Below are positions 25,758 to 33,898 of a DNA stretch of 64,000 bases, piece after piece. Every line of letters starts with the position of its first letter. Position 1 is the first letter of the stretch. Both the position numbers and the translations under genes were made by a program. Under the pieces are notes generated by a model. It was not told where the DNA came from and did not search any database. It worked only from the letters and a program-made list of their open reading frames with translations. The stretch is from Gammaproteobacteria bacterium. GTDB taxonomy: Bacteria > Pseudomonadota > Gammaproteobacteria > Arenicellales > Poriferihabitantaceae. The DNA is taken from contig JAUILZ010000003.1 in assembly GCA_030432755.1 (NCBI GenBank), positions 62,001-126,000 of the forward strand, written 5' to 3'.

Positions 25758-26470
25758 CACGCGCCCCCGGGCAGGTGACGGCGTTCCCTGGGATCGTCCG
25801 CCTGATTGCGCGTCGGGCTGAAGAACAGGCCGGGGGCGTGCAGCAACTTGCTGATGGGAAACACCAGCATCAGGCAGATGACCAGCAACAGGTGAATCAC
25901 CAGGACCGGGTCCGCGGGCAGTTCCCCGGGCCGGAACCGCATCCACCCCTGGACGAACGCCTTCAGCGCGACGATATCGGTATGCCAGACATAGGTCATC
26001 AGCAAACCGGAGCCGCCGATGCCCAGCAACAGCGCCAGCATCAGGTGATCCGACGGCGCCGATATGTAGCGCACCCGGTCCACCAGCATGCGCCGCGCCC
26101 ATAACCCGGCGAGCCCGATGACCATGGCGAAGCCGGCATAGATGCCCGCCGACTGGATCCACGCAACCCAGCCCCAGACCGGATCGGTGAAGTAGCGCAG
26201 GTGCCTGAGCAGCGCGACGAACATGCCGAAATGAAACAGCCAGCCGAACAGCCAGGTCCACTTGCTGGCCTTGAACAGGCTCTCGAAGAGGACCACCTCG
26301 CGCAGTAACCGGGCCGCCACCCCTGCCCGTGAGGTGGGCGCGGGGGTGGTGGGAATCTTCAGCGGCGCCGGGGTACGGGCGTACACCAGGATCTTACGCG
26401 CGAGCCCGATGGTCAGCGTCGCCGTTGCCAGGTAGAAAAGCCCGGCGATCAACGCCGTCAACATGGTCAT
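25757..26470 (-). CDS. dsrM: DsrM, NarI-like membrane cytochrome b subunit
   Basis: The protein has 237 residues and five or six hydrophobic helices with histidines in FGWLFHFGMFVALLRHLRY, SDHLMLALLLG and VLVIHLLLVICLM, the haem b ligands expected in a NarI-like subunit. It anchors DsrK and exchanges electrons with quinone. The order dsrC-dsrM-dsrK is the standard one. Confidence 0.93.
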   Translation of the reverse strand: MTMLTALIAGLFYLATATLTIGLARKILVYARTPAPLKIPTTPAPTSRAGVAARLLREVVLFESLFKASKWTWLFGWLFHFGMFVALLRHLRYFTDPVWGWVAWIQSAGIYAGFAMVIGLAGLWARRMLVDRVRYISAPSDHLMLALLLGIGGSGLLMTYVWHTDIVALKAFVQGWMRFRPGELPADPVLVIHLLLVICLMLVFPISKLLHAPGLFFSPTRNQADDPRERRHLPGGA

Positions 26471-26515
26471 GCTCTTTTCTGCCCGGGCGGCGAGCGCCGT
26501 TCCCGGGCAAGAGGC

Positions 26516-26848
26516 CTACACGCAGCCGGTGGGTTTCGGCAGACCGGCGTACTTGCACGCCTGCTTGGCGGGACCGTAGGGAAACAGTTCGTAGAGATAC
26601 TTGCTGTTGCCCTTGTCCTTGCCGAGACGCTTGCCGATGGCCTTGGTCAGGACGCGCACGGCAGGCGCGATCTGGTACTCGTCGTAGTACTCGCGCAGGA
26701 AGTTCACCACTTCCCAGTGGTTCTCCGACAGGTCGCAGCCGTCCTCGCGGGCCATGGCCTCGGCCACTTCCAGGCTCCAGTCGCCCAGGTTGGCGAGGTA
26801 ACCTTCCTCGTCGGTTTCGTAGGTCTTGCCGTTGACTTCGATGCTCAT
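26516..26848 (-). CDS. dsrC: DsrC sulfur carrier
   Basis: The protein has 110 residues. It has the complete DsrC pattern: LSENHWEVVNFLREYYDEY, LFPYGPAKQACKYAGLPKP, and the C-terminal GCV. Both redox cysteines are present (Cys98 and penultimate Cys109), ten residues apart. DsrC receives sulfur from DsrEFH, carries it to DsrAB and is the DsrK substrate as trisulfide. It is one of three DsrC-family genes in this window and the only one with both cysteines. Confidence 0.97.
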   Translation of the reverse strand: MSIEVNGKTYETDEEGYLANLGDWSLEVAEAMAREDGCDLSENHWEVVNFLREYYDEYQIAPAVRVLTKAIGKRLGKDKGNSKYLYELFPYGPAKQACKYAGLPKPTGCV

Positions 26849-26892
26849 TTGGTTGACTCCAGGATGGAATTGAGATTGGTTGATACGATTGA

Positions 26893-27204
26893 CTACATCC
26901 AGGACTGGACCTTGGCGGATGCCGCCGCAAGGCGCACAAAACCGTCGTAGTCCACGATCTCGATGCCGTCCATGATCCGGTCTTCGGCGATACCGCGCGC
27001 CCTGAGATCCGGGCCCAGCACCGCCACCGAACGGTCCTGCATGGCGGCGGCCAGGCCGGCGGCCGCGTCTCCGCCGGCCAGCGCGGCGTAGACCCCGTCC
27101 TCGATCAGCAGGATGCTGCTGCCCGGCAGCGACATCCGCAGGCAGGTTTGCAGGCTGTTCTTCTCGAACGGCGACTTGTTGACGGTATGCAGTATGGCTC
27201 CCAT
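26893..27204 (-). CDS. dsrH: DsrH, subunit of the DsrEFH sulfurtransferase
   Basis: The protein has 103 residues of the TusB/DsrH type, beginning with ILHTVNKSPF and containing one cysteine (Cys20, LQTCLRM) as in family members. It forms a hexamer with DsrE and DsrF in the cytoplasm and helps move sulfur to DsrC. Two bases separate it from dsrF. Confidence 0.93.
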   Translation of the reverse strand: MGAILHTVNKSPFEKNSLQTCLRMSLPGSSILLIEDGVYAALAGGDAAAGLAAAMQDRSVAVLGPDLRARGIAEDRIMDGIEIVDYDGFVRLAAASAKVQSWM

Positions 27205-27206
27205 GC

Positions 27207-27635
27207 TCAGAAATTCAGTATGACATCGGCCTGGTCGATGATGTCTCGCATTTCCGCCGCGCTCACCACGCTGACCAGCGGCTTTTCCTCCCAGTCGTCG
27301 TCCTCGTCCTCGTAGACCAGGGGCATGAGGTCTTCCTCGCCGATTCCGCGGCTTTCCAGGGACTCGCGCTCGACGTAGACCTTGCGCACGTCATAGTCAC
27401 CGAGGGCGCGAAACGTGGCGCTGAAATTCTTGCTGCCGATGGCCGAGGTGTCCTGGTCGCGCTTGAGCTGGAAGACGCCGTCATCGATATAGGCCATGGC
27501 CACGTCCTGTTCGAACGCGGCGCCAATGAGCGCGACCTCGAGCCCCTCCTGCGCGTAATTGGAACCGTGCGGGGCGCGGCGGTTGATGTAGAGAAACTTC
27601 TTGACGGTACCGCCGGTGTTCTGCTGCTCGGTCAT
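27207..27635 (-). CDS. dsrF: DsrF, subunit of the DsrEFH sulfurtransferase
   Basis: The protein has 142 residues of the TusC/DsrF type (KFLYINRRAPHGSNYAQEGL, LMPLVYEDED). No cysteine is present, in line with DsrF being the non-catalytic subunit. It lies between dsrE and dsrH. A GTG ten residues in (before KKFLYI) is a possible alternative start. Confidence 0.92.
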   Translation of the reverse strand: MTEQQNTGGTVKKFLYINRRAPHGSNYAQEGLEVALIGAAFEQDVAMAYIDDGVFQLKRDQDTSAIGSKNFSATFRALGDYDVRKVYVERESLESRGIGEEDLMPLVYEDEDDDWEEKPLVSVVSAAEMRDIIDQADVILNF

Positions 27636-27665
27636 TGCTGGTCGCGTACTGGAATCGATAGCCGT

Positions 27666-28058
27666 TCAGTCGCCGAACGAGACCAGGCGATCCGCCTGGA
27701 TGCCGGCCTCGATCAGCTGGCCGAGTCCGGAAATACGGAAACCTTCAGCGAGATTGTTGCCATCCTTGCCGTTGCGCTTCTGTTCGTCGGCATCCACTAT
27801 GCCGCGCCGCTGGGCGGCCGCAACGCATACCACGAGATCGAGATCGTGCTCGCCAGCCAGCTCGGACCATCGTTCGACCACGTTGCGGTCATCCTGCGGC
27901 GGCGTCGTCAGGCGGGTGCCGTTGTTGACCCCGTCGTGGTAGAAGAACACGCGGGTTACCTCGTGACCCTGTCCCAGGGCCGCGTGGACGAAGTGATAGG
28001 CGGTGTCGCTGGCCTGGTGGGTGTATGGACCCTCGTTGACCAGCACGGCGAATTTCAT
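27666..28058 (-). CDS. dsrE: DsrE, catalytic subunit of the DsrEFH sulfurtransferase
   Basis: The protein has 130 residues of the TusD/DsrE type: FAVLVNEGPYTHQASDTAYHF at the start and LDLVVCVAAAQRRG, whose cysteine corresponds to the persulfide-carrying Cys of DsrE. It transfers sulfur to the C-terminal cysteine of DsrC. Only three bases separate it from dsrB. Confidence 0.94.
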   Translation of the reverse strand: MKFAVLVNEGPYTHQASDTAYHFVHAALGQGHEVTRVFFYHDGVNNGTRLTTPPQDDRNVVERWSELAGEHDLDLVVCVAAAQRRGIVDADEQKRNGKDGNNLAEGFRISGLGQLIEAGIQADRLVSFGD

Positions 28059-28061
28059 CGG

Positions 28062-29147
28062 TTACAGCCGGATGTAAGTCGACGAGTTCAGGCTCTTGCG
28101 GGAGCCGCGCCAGTTGTCGATATGGTAGCGGGTGAACGGCAGCCCGGTGAGCTCGAAGAATCGCGGCCAGCCGATGCGGTCGATCCAGTCGTTCATCCGC
28201 TCCCAGTCCCGGGCATCGCTCTGGTAGGCCTTGAGAATACGCTTGACGATGGCGGTGGCTTCCGGCCAGCGCGGCGGATTGTTGGGCACACCGCCAGCCA
28301 CCAGCTTCTGGAAGCTCGGCTTGCTGCGCGCGTTGGAATGGTTGCCGCCCACCCAGATGGCGAGCTTGGAATGCTCGGGATCGTTGATCTGCATCGGCGG
28401 ACACGGCGGGTAGCACGCGCCGCAACAGATACACTTCTTCTCGTCCACCTCCAGGCTGGGCTTGCCGTTGACCATCGCCGGGCGGATCGCCGCCACGGGG
28501 CAACGCGCCACCACCGAGGGCCGCTCACAGACATTGGCCACCAGGTCGTGATTGATCCGTGGAGGCTTGGTGTGCTGGACATTGATGGCGATATCACCCT
28601 GGCCGCCGCAGTTGATCTGGCAACAGGAGGTGGTGATATGAACCCGGTTCGGCATCCGGCAGTTGCGGAACTCGTCGATCAACTCGTCCATCATCGCCTT
28701 CACCACGCCGGAGGCGTCGGTGCCGGGGATGTCGCAGTGCAGCCAACCCTGGGTATGGGATATGGCAGTCACCGAATTGGCGGTACCACCCACGACGAAA
28801 CCCTCGCGCTCGAGCGCCTCGATCAGCGGCTCGACCTTTGTCTCGTCGTCTACCATGTACTCGATGTTGCTTCGAATCGTGAAGCGCACGTGACCATCGG
28901 CGTAGCGATCGCCGATTTCGCATAGCTTGCGCAGCGTGTATACGTCCAGGATCCGCTGGGTACCGGCCTTCACCGTCCACACCGACTCACCGCTGAAGGC
29001 ATGGTGCACCAGCACCCCGGGTCGCGGGTGCTCATGGTACTTCCACTGGCCGAAGTTTCGGAGCATCACCGGGTGCATGTACTGCATGCCATCGGGACAG
29101 CCCGATTCGATCGGGCGGCGCATTTCCTGGAGGTTGGGTGTTGCCAT
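28062..29147 (-). CDS. dsrB: Reverse dissimilatory sulfite reductase beta subunit
   Basis: The protein has 361 residues. Siroheme/[4Fe-4S] region TTSCCQINCGGQGD and a ferredoxin insert CICCGACYPPCPPM are visible. The N-terminus has the DsrB pattern GCPDGMQYMHPVMLRNFG. The start is set at 29147 because upstream in-frame sequence overlaps dsrA. With DsrA it oxidises DsrC-bound or globule-derived sulfur to sulfite in the cytoplasm. Confidence 0.96.
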   Translation of the reverse strand: MATPNLQEMRRPIESGCPDGMQYMHPVMLRNFGQWKYHEHPRPGVLVHHAFSGESVWTVKAGTQRILDVYTLRKLCEIGDRYADGHVRFTIRSNIEYMVDDETKVEPLIEALEREGFVVGGTANSVTAISHTQGWLHCDIPGTDASGVVKAMMDELIDEFRNCRMPNRVHITTSCCQINCGGQGDIAINVQHTKPPRINHDLVANVCERPSVVARCPVAAIRPAMVNGKPSLEVDEKKCICCGACYPPCPPMQINDPEHSKLAIWVGGNHSNARSKPSFQKLVAGGVPNNPPRWPEATAIVKRILKAYQSDARDWERMNDWIDRIGWPRFFELTGLPFTRYHIDNWRGSRKSLNSSTYIRL

Positions 29148-29199
29148 TGGTCGAATTGCCTGTCGTATGGGTGGCGTCAGTTGACGGGGGCGGTGGGAC

Positions 29200-30459
29200 T
29201 CAGCTCGCCAGTTTTTCTTCGCGCTTGCGGTCGTACCACTTGCGTGCCTCCTCGTCCCAGCCATCCATACGGACGTAGGAACTCTCCCTTGGGTGGCTGA
29301 CCATGTTCGGATCCACGTCGATGCCGATCCCCTCGAGGAAGTTGACCAGCCCGATGCGTTCGATCATCTCGCCGCAGCGTTCGTGCTCGAGCCCGTTTTC
29401 CGCCCAGAAGTCGATGGCCTCCTCGGCGATCTCGACGATCCGCTCGTAATCCTCCTCGGAATCCATCTTCATGAACGGCACGATGACGGTACCCATGAGG
29501 TCGCCTATCTTCAGCGTCCGCTTGCCACCGATGAGCAGGGTCACGCCCTTGTCGTCTCCGGGATGGAGGGCCTTGTTCATCACGTTGAGGCAGTGCATGC
29601 ACTTGACACAGTTGCGATCGTCGATCTCGATCCGGTCGTCGTCGGTCAGGGTGATGCAATGGGTCGGGCAGCGGGTCACGACGTTGTCTATGACGTGCTG
29701 ACGGCCCTTGGCGGCGAGGTACTCGCCAACCGCGTCCTGGTCCACCTTGATCTCGTCGCGCCAGGTGCCGATCACCGCGAAGTCGGCTCGCTCGATGGAG
29801 TTGGTGCAGTCGTTGGGGCAGCCGGAGATCTTGAACTTGAACTTGTATGGCAGGGCCGGCCGGTGGACGTCGTCGGTGAAGTTGTTGACCAGTTCCCGGT
29901 GCAGTCGCTGCTCATTGGCGCAGGACATCTCGCAGCGCGCCGCACCAACACAGGACATCGCGGTGCGCACACAGGGGCCCGCGCCTCCGAGATCGAAACC
30001 GTATTCGTTGATCTCGTCAAAAAAGTGCTGGGTATTTTCCGTGGAGGTGCCGATGAACATGATGTTGCCGGTCTGGCCGTGGAAGGTCACCAGTCCGGAC
30101 CCCCATTTCTCCCAGCTGTCCGCGAGCTGGCGCAACATGTCCGTGGTGTAGTGGTTGCCCGCTGGCGGTTGCACCCGCAGCGTGTGAAACTCTTTCGAGT
30201 CCGGGAACTGCTTGCCGACCTCGGAAAACCGCGGAATGATTCCGCCGCCGTAGCCGAACACACTGACCGTGCCACCCTTCCAGTATCCCTTGCGCGTTTC
30301 GTAGGAGTGCTCGAGTTGTCCCAGCAGGTCGTTGGCCACGCCATTGATCCGCTGGTCGGGGTGGTCGTCACGCAGTCGCTTGATACCGGATATGAAGCTC
30401 GGCCAGGGGCCGTTCTCCAGTTCATCCAGCATCGGGGTATCGTGCTTGCTCTCGCTCAT
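29200..30459 (-). CDS. dsrA: Reverse dissimilatory sulfite reductase alpha subunit
   Basis: The protein has 419 residues. Siroheme-linked cluster cysteines lie in SCVGAARCEMSC and SGCPNDC; the ferredoxin domain has RCPTHC and CVKCMHCLNVM. AGGAGA lies just before the ATG at 30459. This is the first gene of the fourteen-gene dsr operon on the minus strand. The oxidative direction is inferred from co-occurring dsrEFH, dsrL and sox genes rather than from this subunit alone. Confidence 0.97.
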   Translation of the reverse strand: MSESKHDTPMLDELENGPWPSFISGIKRLRDDHPDQRINGVANDLLGQLEHSYETRKGYWKGGTVSVFGYGGGIIPRFSEVGKQFPDSKEFHTLRVQPPAGNHYTTDMLRQLADSWEKWGSGLVTFHGQTGNIMFIGTSTENTQHFFDEINEYGFDLGGAGPCVRTAMSCVGAARCEMSCANEQRLHRELVNNFTDDVHRPALPYKFKFKISGCPNDCTNSIERADFAVIGTWRDEIKVDQDAVGEYLAAKGRQHVIDNVVTRCPTHCITLTDDDRIEIDDRNCVKCMHCLNVMNKALHPGDDKGVTLLIGGKRTLKIGDLMGTVIVPFMKMDSEEDYERIVEIAEEAIDFWAENGLEHERCGEMIERIGLVNFLEGIGIDVDPNMVSHPRESSYVRMDGWDEEARKWYDRKREEKLAS

Positions 30460-30537
30460 GGTTGCTCTTCTCCTGGAACACGGCGCCGCCACTGGTTCGG
30501 CAAGCGCGCCGGGCAGTATATCCGGTCAGCATTGGTG

Positions 30538-30551
30538 CCCGCTATCGCGGG
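30538..30551. repeat. Short palindromic repeat-like hairpin in the dsrA upstream region
   Basis: CCCGC-TATC-GCGGG followed by ATGACGG has the look of the small palindromic repeats scattered in many proteobacterial intergenic regions. A longer sequence of the same style lies at 45931-46047. Copy number outside the window is unknown. Confidence 0.3.
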
Positions 30552-30668
30552 ATGACGGTGCGCCGGAATAACGCGGTCAACAACCGCAGTTGCCCGGCGC
30601 CTTGCATCATTCTAGTCAAGCGCCCCGATTACTCCAGTTCCCAAAAAGGGTAGCGGGTACAGGGGGTT

Positions 30669-30685
30669 TATCCCCATGGGGGTAT
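30669..30685. promoter_or_regulatory. Palindrome between dsrA and the TauD-like operon
   Basis: TATCCCCATGGGGGTAT has CCCC-AT-GGGG at its centre with TAT on both sides. It lies in the 432-base divergent region between dsrA (minus, start 30459) and the TauD-like gene (plus, start 30892). A matching element (CCCC-GC-GGGG with TAT flanks) occurs before tusA. It is a candidate operator for a shared regulator. Otherwise the region holds only the short repeat at 30538 and a possible N-terminal extension of the TauD-like gene from 30712. Confidence 0.4.
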
Positions 30686-30891
30686 GGACGAAATCGGGGA
30701 CCGCTGGCTGAATGACCAGGATCATCGGCAGGCTGCAGCCGACCATGCAGCCGCGTTCCTTCACCCGCCATCCCTCGCCATTGAAAGCCAGCGTTCATGC
30801 CCCGGATCACGGGACGCAACCAGACGCCGGCGATACCCGGCCGCCAGTTGCGTTGCATTCCACGCCCGCTCACAGGATCGAGCGCGTGCTG

Positions 30892-31800
30892 ATGGATGTG
30901 TCCCGATACCAGGCATGGCGCAGTCGAAAGCTGTCCCGGGGCACCGGCCTGCCGCCGGACCCGGTCATACGGATTCATAATCCCGGCTCGTTGTCCGCCC
31001 GAGAACGCCAGAGTCTGCGGGAGAGCGTGGCGCGCGCCGGTTTTGCGATTTACGCGCTGCCGCAAGACGCGGAAAGCCGTACGGAGGCATGCATTGCGGA
31101 ACGGCTGGTTTCGCTCTGTCGCCAGGTTGGCCTCACCGATGCTGTGTCCAATCCGGCGGCGGACGATGACGGGATCAGCCGGATCGAGGCGGTACCCGCG
31201 ACACCGGTCGCAGGCGCCCGCGACCGCGCGCGCTACATCCCGTATTCCAGCCAGCGCCTCAACTGGCACACCGATGGCTACTACTACCCGGATTCACGCC
31301 GTGTGCGTTCCTTCGCGCTGCACTGCGTGCGCGACGCCGGGAGCGGTGGCGACAACCGGTTGCTGGACGGGGAAATGCTCTATCTCCTGTTACGCGATCA
31401 TTGCCCACGCCTCGCGGCAGCCCTCTGCCATCCCGAGGCGATGACCATTCCCGGCGATCGCGGCGCGGGAGGCAGCGGCAGGGCCACGTTCCGCGGCCCG
31501 GTATTCGAGATCGATCCGCTGACCGGCGCGCTCTATACCCGCTACACTCGCCGGCGTCATCACATTGGCTGGCGTGACGATGCCGCCACGCGCGAAGCGC
31601 TGGCCTTCCTGGGTGAACTGCTGGATTCCGACCACCCCGCCATCACGCGCTGGCGTCTGTCCCCGGGAGAAGGCCTGCTGTGCAACAACGTCCTGCACTG
31701 CCGCACCACGTTCACCGACCGGGAGGAGCCCGGACGGGGACGCCTGTTCTACCGCCTGCGATTCCACCAGCGAATCGATACCGGGGAAGCCGGCTGGTGA
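30892..31800 (+). CDS. TauD/TfdA-family 2-oxoglutarate/Fe(II) dioxygenase
   Basis: The protein has about 302 residues. The facial triad is visible as the H and D of LNWHTDGYYYP and the H of CNNVLHCRTTF; the 2-oxoglutarate arginine is in FYRLRFH. Family members hydroxylate small organic or sulfonated substrates, but the substrate here is unknown. MDVSRYQAWRSRKL resembles the normal family N-terminus, so the start at 30892 is preferred; an in-frame ATG at 30712 would add 60 residues. It is the first gene of an operon divergent from dsrA, and its stop overlaps the GTG of the next gene. Confidence 0.8.
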   Translation: MDVSRYQAWRSRKLSRGTGLPPDPVIRIHNPGSLSARERQSLRESVARAGFAIYALPQDAESRTEACIAERLVSLCRQVGLTDAVSNPAADDDGISRIEAVPATPVAGARDRARYIPYSSQRLNWHTDGYYYPDSRRVRSFALHCVRDAGSGGDNRLLDGEMLYLLLRDHCPRLAAALCHPEAMTIPGDRGAGGSGRATFRGPVFEIDPLTGALYTRYTRRRHHIGWRDDAATREALAFLGELLDSDHPAITRWRLSPGEGLLCNNVLHCRTTFTDREEPGRGRLFYRLRFHQRIDTGEAGW

Positions 31801-32504
31801 GCACCCTGGATTCCGGCCTGGTCGACCTCGGCGCGGAGTGCCAGGAGGACGCGCGCGTATCCCAAGAGGCGCTGGAGCGCCGGGCCTCACAGCTTGCCGC
31901 CCGGATCGGCGGGTTGGACCCGCAACAGGGTGACGAGCGCGCCCGCCTGCTGGCCGAACTCGCGCGGGTGGAGGTGGAACTTTCCCGCGGACCGGCCGCC
32001 TGGAACCATGCGCGGGAAGCCTTCGATCATCATGTCGCGCGACAGGACTGGGAAGCAGCGGTCATGGCCTGCGATATCCTGTTTGCCAGCGGCGAGCCCG
32101 ACGCCCTGGTGGCGCTCGGCCACGGACTGTGGCTGGCGATCACCTACCCTGTGGACCCGGAAGTGACGCTGCGCCAGTTGACCCACGTGATCGAGGACAC
32201 CCCCGAGGATTCCGACGGCGCCGCCGTGGCCGCTGCCGTGGCGGCCTACGTGGTGGAACTGCGTGCCGGGGAGGCGGTCGGCGGCGAACTGACCCTGGCC
32301 GTGGGGAGGATGCTGGGTGACGTCGCGCGCCGCCACGGCGGGACCCGGACCCCCGGGGAATACGACGCCTGGTTCCGCCGGCTGGAACTGGACCGTCCCG
32401 AGAAGTTCCTGGTGCGCATGCGCAACGTGATCGACGTCCTGGTTCAGGACCAATGGTGGATCGATCGCGCGGCGTTGCAGGCCGCCCTGCCGATGGAGCG
32501 CTGA
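31797..32504 (+). CDS. Uncharacterised helical protein in the Cas6-like/DsrC-like operon
   Basis: The protein has 235 residues with a GTG start that overlaps the upstream stop (GTGA). It is soluble and mostly helical, with a charged heptad-like start (about 15-55: EALERRASQLAARI, ERARLLAELARVEVEL) and then WNHAREAFDHHVARQDWEAAVMACD, which resembles a TPR-like pair. No catalytic motif is visible and no family is recognised. It lies between the TauD-like dioxygenase and the Cas6-like gene with a one-base gap to the latter, so it is clearly part of that operon. Confidence 0.65.
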   Translation: MSTLDSGLVDLGAECQEDARVSQEALERRASQLAARIGGLDPQQGDERARLLAELARVEVELSRGPAAWNHAREAFDHHVARQDWEAAVMACDILFASGEPDALVALGHGLWLAITYPVDPEVTLRQLTHVIEDTPEDSDGAAVAAAVAAYVVELRAGEAVGGELTLAVGRMLGDVARRHGGTRTPGEYDAWFRRLELDRPEKFLVRMRNVIDVLVQDQWWIDRAALQAALPMER

Positions 32505-32505
32505 C

Positions 32506-33198
32506 TTGTTCTGGCAGGAAGATCCACGCGAGGAAGGATTCACGGTGCCGCGCAACGTGATCGACCTGTCGTATCAGGTTCGTTGCCGTGAACTGCCGGT
32601 TGACCACGCCTGGGACCTGCGCCGCGAAATCGCCAGGGAACTGCCCTGGATCGAGGATGAGGCGCGAAGCGCGATCCATTCCATACATGGCGCGTCGTCC
32701 GGCAACGGCTGGGTCCGCCCGCCGACGGATGCGGGCAGCCTGCTGCAACTTTCACGCCGCACCCGGCTCTATCTCCGCGTACCGGCGTCGCGGGAGGCCG
32801 ACGCGCGCCGTCTCTGCGGTAGATCGCTCTCGCTGGGGGAGCACCGGCTCGAGATCGGCGACTGCCAGGCGCGACTGATGGTGCCCGCGGACACCGTGTT
32901 CGCACGCTCCGTGGCCGGCGACGACGTCGACGACGAGGAAGCATTCACCCGCCGGCTGGCGGCCCAACTGGGAGAGCGCGGTATCGCCGTGCGCAAATTG
33001 CTGTGCGGGCTGCGTCACCTGATCCACACGCCGGACGGGGAGATCGCCGCGCGCAGCGTGTTGCTGTCCGACCTCGAGCCTGCGGAATCCGTTCGCCTGC
33101 AGGAAGACGGATTCGGTCCCGGGCGTACCCTCGGCTGCGGAATCTTTCTGCCGCACAAGAGCCTGGCCGCGGTGGGCAGCCGGCAGGAAGGCGCGTGA
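32506..33198 (+). CDS. Cas6/Cmx6-like RNA endoribonuclease family protein, no CRISPR array nearby
   Basis: The protein has 230 residues with a TTG start eight bases after GGAG. The pattern recalls the MYXAN-type Cas6 (Cmx6) family: NVIDLSYQVRC, LPVDHAWDL, IHGASSGNGWVRPP with His61, LSRRTRLYLRVP, RKLLCG. The C-terminal glycine-rich loop (202-218: GFG, then GCG, then PHK) is typical of Cas6 RAMP folds. Cas6 cuts CRISPR precursor RNA, but no array or other cas gene is visible in the window. It is followed by a DsrC-family gene. Another RNA substrate or a non-nuclease role is inferred. The match is from memory of the family. Confidence 0.65.
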   Translation: MFWQEDPREEGFTVPRNVIDLSYQVRCRELPVDHAWDLRREIARELPWIEDEARSAIHSIHGASSGNGWVRPPTDAGSLLQLSRRTRLYLRVPASREADARRLCGRSLSLGEHRLEIGDCQARLMVPADTVFARSVAGDDVDDEEAFTRRLAAQLGERGIAVRKLLCGLRHLIHTPDGEIAARSVLLSDLEPAESVRLQEDGFGPGRTLGCGIFLPHKSLAAVGSRQEGA

Positions 33199-33250
33199 CC
33201 AGGATGTTCGGTGCGCCCGTGAAGTCAATTCAGTAAACAGAGAAACATCC

Positions 33251-33592
33251 ATGAGCATTACCGTAAATGGCCGGGAAATCGAGACAACCGACGAGGGCTT
33301 CCTCGTCCAACCCGAGGACTGGAACGAAGACGTCGCCGGGGCGATCGCGATCGAAGAAGGACTGACCCTGACCGAACGGCACTGGGATGTGATCCACTAC
33401 CTGCGCGAGGAATTCTTCAACAACAACGGCAATCAACCGAACAACCGGGTCATGGCAAAAGCAATGGCCGAACGGTGGTCGGGTGAAAAGGTCAGCGCGA
33501 GCACCCTGTTCGACCTGTTCCCCGGCACTCCCAGCAAGCAGGCGGGTCACATCGGCGGCCTGCCGGAAAGCAAACGCAAGGGTGGTTACTGA
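33251..33592 (+). CDS. DsrC-family paralogue without cysteines
   Basis: The protein has 113 residues. The DsrC fold is clear: VNGREIETTDEGFLVQPEDW, LTERHWDVIHYLREEF, LFPGTPSKQAGHIGGLP. Both conserved cysteine positions are replaced (Gly in KQAGHI, and a KGGY end), and the protein has no cysteine at all. It therefore cannot carry sulfur like DsrC. Proteins of this type have been grouped as regulatory DsrC relatives (RspA). It follows the Cas6-like gene after 52 bases in the same direction. Confidence 0.85.
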   Translation: MSITVNGREIETTDEGFLVQPEDWNEDVAGAIAIEEGLTLTERHWDVIHYLREEFFNNNGNQPNNRVMAKAMAERWSGEKVSASTLFDLFPGTPSKQAGHIGGLPESKRKGGY

Positions 33593-33637
33593 CAGCCTTC
33601 CCGCATCACCACAACACCTACCAGATCGACGAAAACC

Positions 33638-33841
33638 ATGAGCGAAAAACAGGAAATCATCCGCCAGATTCTGGCGCTACAGAAGAAGTTCATCGCCCGG
33701 GAGCAAGCGGGTGGACTCGAGCCAAAGGCGTACTACGACCCGGAATCGGGAAGCGAACTGGACGGCTACGAGGCTTCCTTCAACGAACTGGCCAACCGGC
33801 TGGTGGATATCGCCCACGAGGAAAAGGGCTCGCGCCGCTGA
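33638..33841 (+). CDS. Small uncharacterised protein (67 residues)
   Basis: This is a short acidic/basic helical protein (KQEIIRQILALQKKFIAREQ at its start, NELANRLVDIAHEE near the end) with a central YYDPESGSELDGY. No family is recognised and there is no signal peptide. It lies 45 bases after the cysteine-free DsrC paralogue and is probably the last gene of that operon. Confidence 0.6.
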   Translation: MSEKQEIIRQILALQKKFIAREQAGGLEPKAYYDPESGSELDGYEASFNELANRLVDIAHEEKGSRR

Positions 33842-33898
33842 ACCTCCACGCCGGGGGTAGCCTGCCCGTCCCTGCCGGGTAACCCCGCGGCGACCTGT

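Noticed and set aside
32506-33198. CRISPR-Cas locus suggested by the Cas6-like gene
   Set aside because: No direct-repeat array and no other cas gene were seen in the window, so only an orphan Cas6-like protein is reported.
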